DNA from: Salipaludibacillus sp047795645
GTDB lineage: Bacteria; Bacillota; Bacilli; Bacillales; Salisediminibacteriaceae
Length of the DNA: 64,000 nt
Assembly: GCF_047795645.1 (NCBI RefSeq)
Contig: NZ_CP181045.1
Location: 248,001-312,000, forward strand
Reading direction: 5' to 3'
How positions within the stretch are numbered: position 1 is the stretch's first letter; every line of letters begins with the position of its first letter. Of this stretch, positions 1 through 8,179 are shown piece after piece. A program made the position numbers and the translations under genes. Below the pieces are notes generated by a model, which made no database searches, was not told where the DNA came from, and was given only the letters and a program-made list of their open reading frames with translations.

Positions 1-20
1 AAAAGTTAATTTACAAGAAG

Positions 21-46
21 GTCCACACATATGTGGACTTTTTTTT
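21..46 (+). terminator. Intrinsic terminator of the gene upstream of the window
   Basis: A 7-bp stem, GTCCACA pairing with TGTGGAC around a CATA loop, is followed by eight T residues. It must end a transcript entering from the left; by B. subtilis gene order this could be rpsA (ypfD), but that gene is outside the window. Repeat copy 1 starts directly behind the T tract. Confidence 0.85.
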
Positions 47-143
47 GTACTTTAAGAATGTTTAACTTCGCTAGAGGATTAAAATATAAGTTAAACAAAT
101 GCTATCGCCATGAAGGACTTGGCGACAAGCCAAGTTTTTCTAA
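47..143 (+). repeat. Dispersed ~96-nt repeat, copy 1 of 4
   Basis: First of four copies (others at 5918, 7764 and 8523), all on the same strand and all starting directly behind a terminator T tract. Near the 3' end it can form TCGCCA/TGGCGA (114-119 with 119-125, roughly) or CTTGGC/GCCAAG followed by TTTTT. The two share the TTGGCGA segment, so they exclude each other. Here TTTAACTT (61-68) and AAGTTAAA also pair perfectly; the other copies have one mismatch in that arm. I do not recognise the family. Confidence 0.85.
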
Positions 144-244
144 CGTGGTTTTCAAAAAGAATTTTCAACTTACATTTTCAGTTTAAATGTATGAATAGAC
201 CTCGTTTCGGTGAAACTTCGTATAAAAGTGAAAGGATCAAAATC

Positions 245-880
245 ATGAATGGTGTATTGTTTTTATGGCTAGCCTGGTTAATTATTATTTACGCATATTT
301 TCTTATGGATCATTCAAAAAAGCGGACATTTACGCTCGTTTTCAGTTTATCGACAATAATACTCTCTTTATGGTCCTATACTTTCTTTTCCATAGAGTGG
401 AATCTTGCCTTCGTGCCTTTTTTATTTCTTTGTATTGACTCTATGACGAAATTGAATAGAAACCAGCTGATTGTGGGATTCATCATAAGTATTTTTATTG
501 CTTATTGGTTTTGGTTAATTCATAATGCTATTTATCTTGAGCCTGTTTGGCTACTTTTGTCACCAATTTCGATGATATTAGGAGTTAGTATACCGCTACT
601 AATCATCATAATTCGTAATCTATATACTAGAATTTTTTCTTTAATTATCGGATTTTTTCAGGGGATAACACTTACTAGCTTATTGGTGACTGTTGAATTA
701 GGTATGACGGCTGAAGCGTTGCATAATATTAGTGGTATGTTTTTGCTAGATGTTATCTCTTTAGCGCTTATTATTATTTTGTTCTGGTCTAGATTAGAAA
801 TGTTCGCGCAGAAAATAAAAGAAAAAATCATTGCAACAAATCAACCAATATCTAAAAAACAAACCAATATGAATGTGTAA
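245..880 (+). CDS. yphA: YphA-like multi-pass membrane protein
   Basis: 211-residue very hydrophobic protein with about six or seven predicted membrane segments (roughly residues 3-21, 27-47, 52-68, 72-92, 97-120, 127-150 and 160-185) and a basic hydrophilic C-terminus. The ATG at 245 follows an AAAGGAT ribosome site. The frame is open to an ATG at 110, but that codon lies inside the dispersed repeat and has no ribosome site. The name rests on position immediately before der, as in B. subtilis, and on size and topology; no catalytic motif is visible. Function unknown. It stands alone between the repeat and the der promoter region. Confidence 0.6.
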   Translation: MNGVLFLWLAWLIIIYAYFLMDHSKKRTFTLVFSLSTIILSLWSYTFFSIEWNLAFVPFLFLCIDSMTKLNRNQLIVGFIISIFIAYWFWLIHNAIYLEPVWLLLSPISMILGVSIPLLIIIIRNLYTRIFSLIIGFFQGITLTSLLVTVELGMTAEALHNISGMFLLDVISLALIIILFWSRLEMFAQKIKEKIIATNQPISKKQTNMNV

Positions 881-1013
881 GTCTGGCTGATATTTTTTTC
901 AATGATAGAAACGCTAGAATTTAACGGTGCTTGAAAAGTGTTAGTAAATCATGAGAGAGTTTCTTATAGAGTGAGTCGATTTACTATTGACTCTGTGAGG
1001 ATTCACGATAATC

Positions 1014-1022
1014 TGCTATAAT
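1014..1022 (+). promoter_or_regulatory. Extended -10 promoter for der
   Basis: TGCTATAAT is a perfect extended -10 element. There is no good -35 at 17 nt; a TTGACT at 987-992 lies too far away (24 nt). It sits in the 266-nt gap between yphA and der and would give a leader of about 120 nt. Confidence 0.6.
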
Positions 1023-1054
1023 GTATAGGTTATCAACCTTCATTGATGTGGACA

Positions 1055-1092
1055 ACGTGAATGGAAGGTTTCTTTCCTGTGCACTTCCACGT
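1055..1092 (+). other. Imperfect hairpin in the der leader
   Basis: ACGTG, a short bulge and GGAAG pair with CTTCC and ACGT downstream. The hairpin is in the predicted leader between the -10 at 1017 and the GTG start at 1147. It has no T tract, so it is not a classical terminator. Confidence 0.35.
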
Positions 1093-1146
1093 ATAATGAA
1101 TGAAGTATCGAAGTTTGGATTTATTAATGAAAGCGAGGAACAAATT

Positions 1147-2463
1147 GTGCCAAAACCAGTAATAGCCATTGTGGGTAGACCGAATGTCGGTAAATCGACA
1201 ATTTTTAACCGAATAGTAGGAGAACGAATTTCCATTGTTGAAGATAAACCAGGTGTAACCAGAGATCGTATTTATAGTTCAGGTGAATGGTTACAACACG
1301 AATTTTTTCTTATTGATACGGGTGGGATTGAAATAAGTGAAGAACCTTTATTTGAGCAAGTAAGAATGCAAGCAGAATTAGCGATTGATGAGGCGGATGT
1401 TATTTGTTTTGTCGTAAATGGACGAGAAGGTATAACATCATCTGATGAAGAAGTTGCACAGATCCTTTTGCGCTCTAAAAAACCGATTGTTGTTGCTGTA
1501 AACAAAATGGACGACCCTTCCTTGCATGAAAAAATTTATGAATTTTACAGTTTAGGAACTGGTGAGGTTTTTCCAATTTCGGGTTCTCATGGCCTTGGTT
1601 TAGGTGATTTATTAGATCATGCCGCCGCTAATTTTCCTAAAGATGAAGGAGATAATTATGGCGAAGATACGATTCGAATGAGCTTAATCGGTCGTCCAAA
1701 CGTTGGGAAATCATCTTTAGTCAATGCTATTTTGGGTGAGGATCGTGTCATTGTCAGCAACATTCCAGGAACAACACGCGATGCTATTGATACACCATTT
1801 AAGAAAGATGATCAAGAGTATGTTGTCATTGATACTGCGGGTATGAGAAAACGTGGTAAAGTGTATGAGTCTACTGAAAAATATAGTGTATTACGTGCTT
1901 TAAAAGCAATTGAACGCTCTAATGTTGTTCTTGTTGTTATCGATGCAGAAGAAGGTATCATTGAGCAAGATAAAAAAATTGCAGGTTATGCACATGAAGC
2001 GGGAAGAGCAATTTTAATCGTCGTAAATAAGTGGGATGCAGTAGAAAAAGATGATAAGACGATGAAAAATTTCGAGCAAAAAATTCGCGATGAATTTTTG
2101 TTTTTGAGTTATGCACCGGTTATTTTCTTATCTGCTTTAACGAAGAAGCGACTACAACATCTTTTACCTGCTGTTAAGGAAGTAAGTGAATCTCATACAC
2201 GCCGTGTTCAGACGCACGTCTTAAACGATGTTATTGTCGATGCAGTAGTAATGAATCCAACGCCAACAGATCATGGTGGAAGAAGGTTAAGAATTAACTA
2301 TTCTACTCAAGTTTCAGTAGCACCACCGACATTTATTATTTTTGTGAATGATCCTGAATTGCTCCACTTTTCTTATAAAAGGTATTTAGAAAATAAAATT
2401 CGAGAAGCTTTTAATTTTGTTGGAACGCCAATTCATATTATGGCTCGTAAAAAAAATAATTAA
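1147..2463 (+). CDS. der: Ribosome biogenesis GTPase Der (EngA)
   Basis: Essential double-GTPase needed for 50S subunit maturation. Two complete GTPase domains are visible: GRPNVGKS near residue 10 and again near 183, with DTGG/DTAG switch motifs and NKMD/NKWD base-specificity motifs. A C-terminal KH-like domain follows from about residue 350. The start chosen is GTG at 1147, seven bases behind GAGGAA. This gives 438 residues beginning PKPVIAIVGRPN, as in the family. The upstream ATG at 1021 lies inside the promoter -10 and would add 42 unrelated residues. It is followed by plsY 27 nt downstream. Confidence 0.97.
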   Translation: MPKPVIAIVGRPNVGKSTIFNRIVGERISIVEDKPGVTRDRIYSSGEWLQHEFFLIDTGGIEISEEPLFEQVRMQAELAIDEADVICFVVNGREGITSSDEEVAQILLRSKKPIVVAVNKMDDPSLHEKIYEFYSLGTGEVFPISGSHGLGLGDLLDHAAANFPKDEGDNYGEDTIRMSLIGRPNVGKSSLVNAILGEDRVIVSNIPGTTRDAIDTPFKKDDQEYVVIDTAGMRKRGKVYESTEKYSVLRALKAIERSNVVLVVIDAEEGIIEQDKKIAGYAHEAGRAILIVVNKWDAVEKDDKTMKNFEQKIRDEFLFLSYAPVIFLSALTKKRLQHLLPAVKEVSESHTRRVQTHVLNDVIVDAVVMNPTPTDHGGRRLRINYSTQVSVAPPTFIIFVNDPELLHFSYKRYLENKIREAFNFVGTPIHIMARKKNN

Positions 2464-2490
2464 TTAGGAATTAAAGTTTGGGGGGGTTTT

Positions 2491-3108
2491 ATGACAGCTT
2501 CGGTTGCGATTATTTTATCCTATCTTATTGGTGCTGTTAGTTTTAGTTATGTAATTGGGCAAAAGGTAAAAAAATTGGATATACGTGAACACGGCAGTGG
2601 AAATGCGGGTGCAACAAACACATTGAGAGTGATGGGAATAGGACCCGCAATAACAGTATTATTATTAGATTGTGCCAAAGGGATCGCTGCTGTTTGGATT
2701 GGATATTTACTATCGGGTGGAGACTCGATGATAGCAGCGGCTAGTGGTCTTGCCTCAATTATTGGACATAACTGGCCTGTATATTATGGTTTTAGAGGTG
2801 GAAAAGGAGTGGCAACCACGATTGGCGTGTTGGCTGCTTTAGTTTTTCTTCCTGCATTGATTTCAGGTGTTATTGCTATTCTTATGATTATTATTACTAG
2901 ATTTGTTTCACTAGGTTCTTTACTTTTCATGCTTGGAACAACGATCATAACGGCCTTATTCTATGAATATTTTGATTTTCCATTTTATTTTGTCTATTTT
3001 TTAATAGTGATTACTGGATTATCTTTTTGGAAACATCGCACAAATATTAAGAGGTTACTAACGGGCGAAGAAAATAAACTTGGCCAAAAAGCATCAGTGA
3101 ATGAATAG
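2491..3108 (+). CDS. plsY: Glycerol-3-phosphate acyltransferase PlsY
   Basis: Membrane enzyme that transfers acyl groups from acyl-phosphate to the sn-1 position of glycerol-3-phosphate, the first step of phospholipid synthesis. At 205 residues with about five membrane segments it has the family size. Conserved loops include HGSGNAGATN near residue 36 and FRGGKGVAT near residue 98. A G-rich ribosome site precedes the ATG. gpsA, which makes its substrate glycerol-3-phosphate, starts 11 nt downstream. In B. subtilis plsY lies elsewhere, so this pairing groups substrate supply with its user. Confidence 0.96.
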   Translation: MTASVAIILSYLIGAVSFSYVIGQKVKKLDIREHGSGNAGATNTLRVMGIGPAITVLLLDCAKGIAAVWIGYLLSGGDSMIAAASGLASIIGHNWPVYYGFRGGKGVATTIGVLAALVFLPALISGVIAILMIIITRFVSLGSLLFMLGTTIITALFYEYFDFPFYFVYFLIVITGLSFWKHRTNIKRLLTGEENKLGQKASVNE

Positions 3109-3119
3109 GAGGCGTAACG

Positions 3120-4169
3120 ATGGCGAAAATTGCAGTATTAGGTTCTGGAAGCTGGGGAACTGCGTTATCAATCGTATTAGCGGACAATGGTCACCATGTT
3201 CAGTTATGGGGAAGATCAGCTGACCAAGTAGAAGGTATCAACCAAGAGAAGCGAAATACTCGTTATTTACCTGACGTTATATTGCCAGACAACATTCAAG
3301 CATTTTTAAATATAGAAGAAGCACTAGATCAAGTTGATGCTGTGCTTGTCGTTGTTCCGACGAAGGCAATGAGAGAAGTCTTATCTCAAGCTAAAGCATT
3401 TATTACTAAGCCATTATTATTCATTCATGCAAGTAAGGGGATCGAACCTGAGACGCATTTACGAATTTCACAAATTATTGAAGAAGAGATCCCAGAACAA
3501 ATGAGGAGTTCTGTTGTTGCACTATCGGGACCAAGTCATGCTGAAGAAGTTTGTAAACGCCAGCCAACAACGGTTACTAGTTCTTCTTTAAATATGAACA
3601 GTGCTCAAGAAGTTCAAGATTTATTTATGAATCAACGTTTTCGTGTTTACACAAACCCTGATCTCATTGGTGTTGAAATTGGTGGTGCGTTGAAGAATAT
3701 CATTGCTATAGGAGCAGGAATGACGAATGGTTTAGGTTTTGGTGATAATGCAAAAGCAGCATTAATGACAAGGGGATTAGCAGAAATTACTCGTTTAGGG
3801 ATGAAGTTAGGTGCAAATCCACTTACATTTGCAGGGTTAACTGGACTTGGTGACTTAATCGTGACCTGTACAAGTGTACATAGTCGAAATTGGCGCGCTG
3901 GTAATATGCTCGGAAAAGGAAGGAGCGTAACTGACGTTCAAAATGAAATGGGAATGGTGGTTGAAGGGATTCGTACGACAAAAGCGGCATATCAACTAGT
4001 GCTAGAAACTGGAGTAGAAATGCCAATTACCGAAGAACTTTACCAAGTTTTATTCCATAATAAGTCTTCAAAGGATGCGGTTACAGAGTTAATGGGTCGA
4101 GTAAAAAAACACGAGGTGGAAGATCTTAAACTTGGAGATGGTGATCCACTAAATCACTTAGAACCATAG
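3120..4169 (+). CDS. gpsA: Glycerol-3-phosphate dehydrogenase [NAD(P)+]
   Basis: Reduces dihydroxyacetone phosphate to sn-glycerol-3-phosphate for phospholipid synthesis in the cytoplasm. The N-terminal Rossmann fold has GSGSWGTALS at residues 8-17. GPSHAEEV near 138 and GGALKNIIAIGAG near 190 carry the catalytic lysine region. The C-terminal half is the usual helical domain. Length (349) is normal. Start follows AGGAGG with a short spacer. It is co-directional with plsY and likely co-transcribed. Confidence 0.97.
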   Translation: MAKIAVLGSGSWGTALSIVLADNGHHVQLWGRSADQVEGINQEKRNTRYLPDVILPDNIQAFLNIEEALDQVDAVLVVVPTKAMREVLSQAKAFITKPLLFIHASKGIEPETHLRISQIIEEEIPEQMRSSVVALSGPSHAEEVCKRQPTTVTSSSLNMNSAQEVQDLFMNQRFRVYTNPDLIGVEIGGALKNIIAIGAGMTNGLGFGDNAKAALMTRGLAEITRLGMKLGANPLTFAGLTGLGDLIVTCTSVHSRNWRAGNMLGKGRSVTDVQNEMGMVVEGIRTTKAAYQLVLETGVEMPITEELYQVLFHNKSSKDAVTELMGRVKKHEVEDLKLGDGDPLNHLEP

Positions 4170-4252
4170 GGAATAAATTGTTTTCATTCTTCTCACCAAT
4201 TTCCTACTTATGCATAACATGTAACACATCAGAGCATGAGGAGGAATGAAGT

Positions 4253-4513
4253 GTGGATGAAAAGAAAAATCCTTTTTATGAACAAATAGAGAAAAAAACT
4301 AACGTGAAACAAGAAGACTTGCTTAAACTTGTTCAATCTTTAAATCAGACCGATCTAACTGAGGAATCAAATGTTAGACAGTTGATTCATCAAGTTGCTA
4401 AAATGGCTAATAAACCAGTGTCAAAGGAAAAAGAGGATGAATTAGTCAAGGCAATTACGTCAAATCAAGTTCCATTGGATTTTGGAACTCTTGCAAAAAT
4501 GTTTCAAAAATAG
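4253..4513 (+). CDS. spoVIF: Stage VI sporulation protein F
   Basis: 86-residue acidic/basic helical protein matching SpoVIF (YjcC), a small late mother-cell factor for spore coat assembly and resistance. The diagnostic stretches are an N-terminal EKKTNVKQEDLLKL-type segment, a central VRQLIHQVAKMAN segment, VSKEKEDELVKAI, and the ending TLAKMFQK. Start is GTG at 4253 behind GAGGAATG. It follows gpsA at 83 nt on the same strand and ends before a strong terminator. Confidence 0.85.
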   Translation: MDEKKNPFYEQIEKKTNVKQEDLLKLVQSLNQTDLTEESNVRQLIHQVAKMANKPVSKEKEDELVKAITSNQVPLDFGTLAKMFQK

Positions 4514-4624
4514 CATTAGACTTAGGCGTTCATATTGATCAAGAACACCAAGGCTTGCATAAATATAGTAATGACAGAAGCATGGCTGTCATGATTATGT
4601 TGAAGGCGGTGTTTAGTCAATGGA

Positions 4625-4660
4625 AGCCGAAGAAAGGGCCCCTTTTCTTTGGCTTTTTTT
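4625..4660 (+). terminator. Intrinsic terminator after spoVIF
   Basis: A long stem of about 13 bp (AGCCGAAGAAAGG with CTTTTCTTTGGCT, including G-U pairs) is followed by TTTTTT. It closes the gpsA-spoVIF unit. Confidence 0.85.
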
Positions 4661-4663
4661 GTT

Positions 4664-4746
4664 TTGTGCTACTTTTGGGAATGCGGGAAGAGCGAGTGAA
4701 GCTCTGTGTGAGCGAGAAAATGATTGGAAAGGCACAAGAGGAAGCT
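4664..4746 (+). repeat. Single element related to the 53-nt tandem array
   Basis: The segment opens with TTGTGC and closes with GGCACAAGAGGAAGCT (4731-4746). Those 16 bases are identical to part of the array unit at 29738-29753. TTGTGC and GCACAA can pair as the base of a hairpin, and an internal GAGC/GCTC pair lies within. It sits just behind the spoVIF terminator. The reading frames across it look like accidental ORFs. Confidence 0.5.
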
Positions 4747-4820
4747 ACACGTTCCCTAAAGCAAGCGGAGGAAGGAAAGAAAGGGTGCAAGGGGTAAATC
4801 ATGCATCATTTAAGTCGTTA

Positions 4821-4829
4821 TGCTATAAT
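4821..4829 (+). promoter_or_regulatory. Possible extended -10 promoter for yphE-yphF
   Basis: TGCTATAAT occurs 80 nt before the yphE start in an AT-rich stretch, without a convincing -35. A second TATAAT-like word lies at about 4862-4867. The rest of the 396-nt gap 4514-4909 holds the terminator and the related repeat described separately. Confidence 0.4.
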
Positions 4830-4909
4830 TATTCAGGATTAAAGTTATTAATAAAGTACATATAATATTAAATTGTATAGAGAAGTTGATGAGAAGTGAG
4901 GGAGCAAAA

Positions 4910-5113
4910 ATGTTTGAAGATCCGCTGTTAAAAATGTGGGTATCATTTATCGGAATGGGGCTAATGTTCTTTTCAGTCGTTTTGACGATTTTCACAAAAG
5001 AGAAGCTTTCCGGTATATTGAGGTATACATTATTGACAATTTGTTTTATTTTAATTATGGTTTCAGGACTAATCATGGTTCTAGTTGTTTTTACTGGACC
5101 AGTTCCAGACTAG
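4910..5113 (+). CDS. yphE: DUF2768 small membrane protein YphE
   Basis: 67-residue protein made almost wholly of two membrane helices (about residues 10-29 and 36-60). Size, topology and position two genes before spoIVA match B. subtilis YphE. ATG at 4910 is preceded by GAGGGAG; the frame extends eight codons upstream, but that start has no ribosome site. Biochemical function unknown. Its place beside yphF and spoIVA suggests, by inference only, a sporulation-related membrane role. Confidence 0.75.
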   Translation: MFEDPLLKMWVSFIGMGLMFFSVVLTIFTKEKLSGILRYTLLTICFILIMVSGLIMVLVVFTGPVPD

Positions 5114-5161
5114 ATAGAATTTAATTGAGTTAGATGATTAAGTAGAGGTAGGGATTTTTAA

Positions 5162-5878
5162 ATGGCTAATGTCCGTGTAGGGATTCTGTTATTAGTTTTG
5201 ATTGGATTAACTGGATGCATGTATCCACAAGATGAACGAAGACAAAATCAGGCACCTTATGAAGATCAATTACAATCAGTGCAGAGTGCTGTTATACAAT
5301 ATCAAGAAAATAATACTGGAATGTTGCCGATCATGACAAGAGATGCAGATACTCCTATTTATCGTAAATATCCTATCAATTTCTCGCAACTAGTTCCAGC
5401 TTATCTTGAGGCTCCTCCTGGTAATTCATTTGAAAATGGTGGGATTTATCAATACGTAATAGTAAATCCAGAAGATTATCCAGAAGTGAAGCTAATTGAC
5501 TTAGGCACAGTTCGACCTATTCAAGACTTGGAAAGAAAAATTTCTCAATATAGAAGTAGAAATGACTATGCTCCTATTGCAGAATTAATGGGAAATGGAT
5601 TATTAAAGTTGGATTTTGAAGAGCTAGGTTATCAAGAAGAACCATTGATAGAGAGCCCTTTTCACCCTAATCATAAGCTTCCGATCCTATATCAGACAGA
5701 TGGAACGGTTGTTATTGATTATACGATAGATATTTTGCATTATGTCGATGAGTATGGCAAGGAAAGTGATCAAGAAGATGATTTACTTTCGTTGTTGGTC
5801 GAGAACTCTCCTTTTGTTCCAGTTTATTCACGTCCCCAAGAGATGGAAGACGGAGAAGTCATTTTCTCAGAAGAATAA
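5162..5878 (+). CDS. yphF: YphF family lipoprotein
   Basis: 238-residue protein with a type II signal peptide: a short basic start, hydrophobic core and LTGC lipobox at residues 16-19. It should be anchored to the outer face of the membrane through Cys19. The mature part is acidic and has no recognised catalytic motif. Position between yphE and spoIVA matches B. subtilis yphF, which has a similar length. It ends just before a terminator. Function is not known. Confidence 0.8.
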   Translation: MANVRVGILLLVLIGLTGCMYPQDERRQNQAPYEDQLQSVQSAVIQYQENNTGMLPIMTRDADTPIYRKYPINFSQLVPAYLEAPPGNSFENGGIYQYVIVNPEDYPEVKLIDLGTVRPIQDLERKISQYRSRNDYAPIAELMGNGLLKLDFEELGYQEEPLIESPFHPNHKLPILYQTDGTVVIDYTIDILHYVDEYGKESDQEDDLLSLLVENSPFVPVYSRPQEMEDGEVIFSEE

Positions 5879-5888
5879 TTTATCTTAA

Positions 5889-5917
5889 ACTATCAGTTTT
5901 AAACTGGTAGTTTTTTT
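5889..5917 (+). terminator. Intrinsic terminator after yphF
   Basis: ACTATCAGTTT pairs with AAACTGGTAGT (one G-U pair) and is followed by seven T residues. Repeat copy 2 begins immediately behind. Confidence 0.9.
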
Positions 5918-6014
5918 GTACTTTAAGAATGTTTAACTTAGCTAAAGGATTAAAGTATAAGATAAACTAAGGCTTTCGCCATGGAGGACTTGGCGATAAG
6001 CCAAGTTTTCCTAA
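5918..6014 (+). repeat. Dispersed ~96-nt repeat, copy 2 of 4
   Basis: Closely matches copies at 47, 7764 and 8523. ACTTTAA (5920-5926) pairs with TTAAAGT downstream. The 3' hairpins TCGCCA/TGGCGA and CTTGGC/GCCAAG are both intact and mutually exclusive. The copy differs from copy 3 by an A to G in the loop (ATGGAGG) and C to T in the second loop (GATAA), leaving both stems unchanged. Confidence 0.85.
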
Positions 6015-6156
6015 TGCTTTTCAATCAAGATTTAATCACTTCATTTCTTCTTTATAAAGATTAGAATCTAATCGAATCATTTCGTTCTATTTGGTATTTG
6101 CATGAATATGTATCGAAGTAGACGAAATTGTTGTTGTGAAAGCTTTAAATATCCTT

Positions 6157-6185
6157 GTCATAAATAGTGGACAACATCATAGAGT
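6157..6185 (+). promoter_or_regulatory. Sigma-E-type promoter of spoIVA
   Basis: GTCATAA (6157-6163), 14 nt, then CATAGAGT (6178-6185) closely matches the mother-cell sigma-E pattern (GTCATATT-N14-CATACANT). It lies 77 nt before the spoIVA start. The imperfect palindrome TTCAATCATGC/GCATGAATGAA at about 6206-6229 lies in the resulting leader. The rest of the 383-nt gap holds the yphF terminator and repeat copy 2. Confidence 0.75.
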
Positions 6186-6261
6186 AATAGAGACAAAGGC
6201 TTGAATTCAATCATGCCCGCATGAATGAAGTTTACTTAGAAACTTAGCAGGAGGCGATTTT

Positions 6262-7740
6262 GTGGAAAAAGTAGATATCTTTAAGGATATTGCAGAGCGA
6301 ACGGGTGGTGACATTTATCTCGGTGTTGTTGGTTCAGTCAGAACAGGGAAATCCACTTTCATAAAAAAATTCATGGAGCTAGTCGTAATTCCAAACATTG
6401 AAACAGAAGCTGATCGGGCCAGGGCACAAGATGAACTTCCGCAGAGTGCGGCGGGAAAACAAATCATGACAACGGAACCTAAATTTGTACCAAATCAGGC
6501 AGTATCTATTCATGTAGATGAAGGATTAGATGTAAATGTCCGAGTGGTCGATTGCGTAGGATATGCTGTTCCAGGCGCGACAGGTTATGAAGACGAACAT
6601 GGACCAAGAATGATCCATACTCCTTGGTACGAAGACGCAATTCCGTTTCAGGAAGCGGCAGAAATAGGAACGCGAAAAGTGATTCAAGAACATTCTACTC
6701 TTGGAGTTGCTATTACGACAGATGGTTCCATTGGCGAAATTCCAAGAAAAGATTACGTAGAATCAGAAGAGAGAGTCATAAACGAATTAAAAGAAGTAGG
6801 AAAACCATTTGTCGTTGTTGTAAACTCGGTTCATCCAACTCATCCTGAAACGGAAAGTCTGCGAGAGAAATTAGAAAATGAACATGATGTACCGGTATTG
6901 GCTATGAATATTGAAGGAATGACGGAACAAGATATTCACACTGTAATGAGAGAAGTATTATTTGAATTTCCAGTTCATGAAGTGAACGTAAATCTACCAA
7001 GTTGGGTGATGGTTTTAAAAGAAGAGCATTGGCTAAGAGAGAATTATGAACACGCGGTTAGAGAAACGGTCAAAGATATTAAACGCTTAAGAGATGTTGA
7101 CCGGATGGTGGGACAATTTTTGGATTATGAATTTATTGATAATGCCTCACTAGCTGGGATAGAAATGGGTCAAGGTGTAGCGGAAGTTGATTTAAAAGCA
7201 CCTGAAGATCTTTATGATCAAATATTAATGGAAGTAGTAGGTGTAGAGATAAGAGGCAAAGACCACTTGTTAGAGTTGATGCAGGACCTTGCATATGCCA
7301 AATCAGAATATGATCAAGTAGCGGAAGCGCTAAAAATGGTTAGACAAACCGGCTATGGTATAGCGGCTCCAACGATATCTGATATGAGCTTAGATGAACC
7401 TGAAATTATTCGTCAAGGTTCGAGGTTTGGAGTTCGTTTGAAGGCTGTAGCGCCATCTATTCATATGATTAAAGTAGATGTAGAGTCGGAATTTGCTCCC
7501 ATTATAGGTACAGAAAAACAAAGTGAAGAATTAGTCCGCTATTTAATGCAAGATTTTGAAGAAGACCCACTTTCTATTTGGAAATCAGATATTTTCGGAA
7601 GATCATTAAATTCTATCGTTAGAGAAGGTATATCAGCAAAGTTATCTCTCATGCCGGAAAATGCTCGCTATAAGTTGAAAGAAACTCTTGAGAGAATTAT
7701 AAATGAGGGATCAGGAGGATTAATAGCGATTATCTTATAG
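6262..7740 (+). CDS. spoIVA: Stage IV sporulation protein A, coat basement-layer ATPase
   Basis: Morphogenetic ATPase that polymerises on the forespore surface to form the base of the spore coat. The N-terminal Walker A motif GSVRTGKST is at residues 24-32, with VVDCVGY near 95 as the Walker B region. The C-terminal tail (GLIAIIL), needed in the family for membrane targeting, is present. Length 492 is normal. Start is GTG behind AGGAGGCG at optimal spacing. It is monocistronic: its own sigma-E-type promoter lies upstream and a terminator overlaps the stop codon. Confidence 0.98.
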   Translation: MEKVDIFKDIAERTGGDIYLGVVGSVRTGKSTFIKKFMELVVIPNIETEADRARAQDELPQSAAGKQIMTTEPKFVPNQAVSIHVDEGLDVNVRVVDCVGYAVPGATGYEDEHGPRMIHTPWYEDAIPFQEAAEIGTRKVIQEHSTLGVAITTDGSIGEIPRKDYVESEERVINELKEVGKPFVVVVNSVHPTHPETESLREKLENEHDVPVLAMNIEGMTEQDIHTVMREVLFEFPVHEVNVNLPSWVMVLKEEHWLRENYEHAVRETVKDIKRLRDVDRMVGQFLDYEFIDNASLAGIEMGQGVAEVDLKAPEDLYDQILMEVVGVEIRGKDHLLELMQDLAYAKSEYDQVAEALKMVRQTGYGIAAPTISDMSLDEPEIIRQGSRFGVRLKAVAPSIHMIKVDVESEFAPIIGTEKQSEELVRYLMQDFEEDPLSIWKSDIFGRSLNSIVREGISAKLSLMPENARYKLKETLERIINEGSGGLIAIIL

Positions 7741-7763
7741 CTCTCCATTTGGAGGGCTTTTTT
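7739..7763 (+). terminator. Intrinsic terminator after spoIVA
   Basis: GCTCTCC pairs with GGAGGGC around ATTT, followed by TTTTTT. The stem begins in the stop codon. Repeat copy 3 follows directly. Confidence 0.88.
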
Positions 7764-7859
7764 ATTCTTTAAGAATATTTAACTTCGCTAAAGATTAAAG
7801 TATAAGATAAACTAAGGCTTTCGCCATGAAGGACTTGGCGACAAGCCAAGTTTTTCTAA
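7764..7859 (+). repeat. Dispersed ~96-nt repeat, copy 3 of 4
   Basis: Same order of elements as the other copies, with one base missing in the GGATTAAAG segment. Both alternative 3' hairpins and the TTTTTC run are intact. The rest of the gap to hbs (7860-8179) is AT-rich with no ORF. Confidence 0.85.
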
Positions 7860-8081
7860 TTGTTTTGTTTCAGATTCTCTAATTTTTGAAGAAAAAATAA
7901 GAATGCTTGCAAAACGGCTATTGTTAAGGGATTTTCATAATTAAATGATTAAGACATAGTAAATATACATAATTTGGAATAAATATCACATTTAAATCTC
8001 TTGTTAAGTGAAAAACAGATAAAAAAACTAAAAAAAACGCAAAATATGTTGAATTGTTAAGCTTTTTCGTTTAACATAATC

Positions 8082-8112
8082 CTTGTTAACCCTTGAAATA
8101 CAGGCTAACAAG
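8082..8112 (+). other. Inverted repeat upstream of hbs
   Basis: CTTGTTA (8082-8088) is repeated inverted as TAACAAG (8106-8112), 68 nt before the hbs ATG. -10-like CATAAT (8075-8080) and TATAAA (8113-8118) flank it. I cannot assign spacing-perfect -35 boxes, so promoter positions in this region stay open. Confidence 0.4.
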
Positions 8113-8179
8113 TATAAAAAGCTTAAGTTTGTGAAAGAAAAGGAATAACACATTATAAGTAAAGAAGGAGGTGAATAGT

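Noticed and set aside
110..244. N-terminal extension of yphA starting MKDLATSQVFL, and the same small ORF in the other repeat copies
   Set aside because: The ATG belongs to the dispersed repeat, has no ribosome site in copy 1, and substitutions between copies change amino acids while keeping RNA pairing. A structured nucleic acid explains it better than a peptide.
4555..4865. Overlapping ORFs of 60-81 codons on both strands
   Set aside because: They cross the spoVIF terminator and the hairpin-related repeat, have poor ribosome sites and resemble no family.
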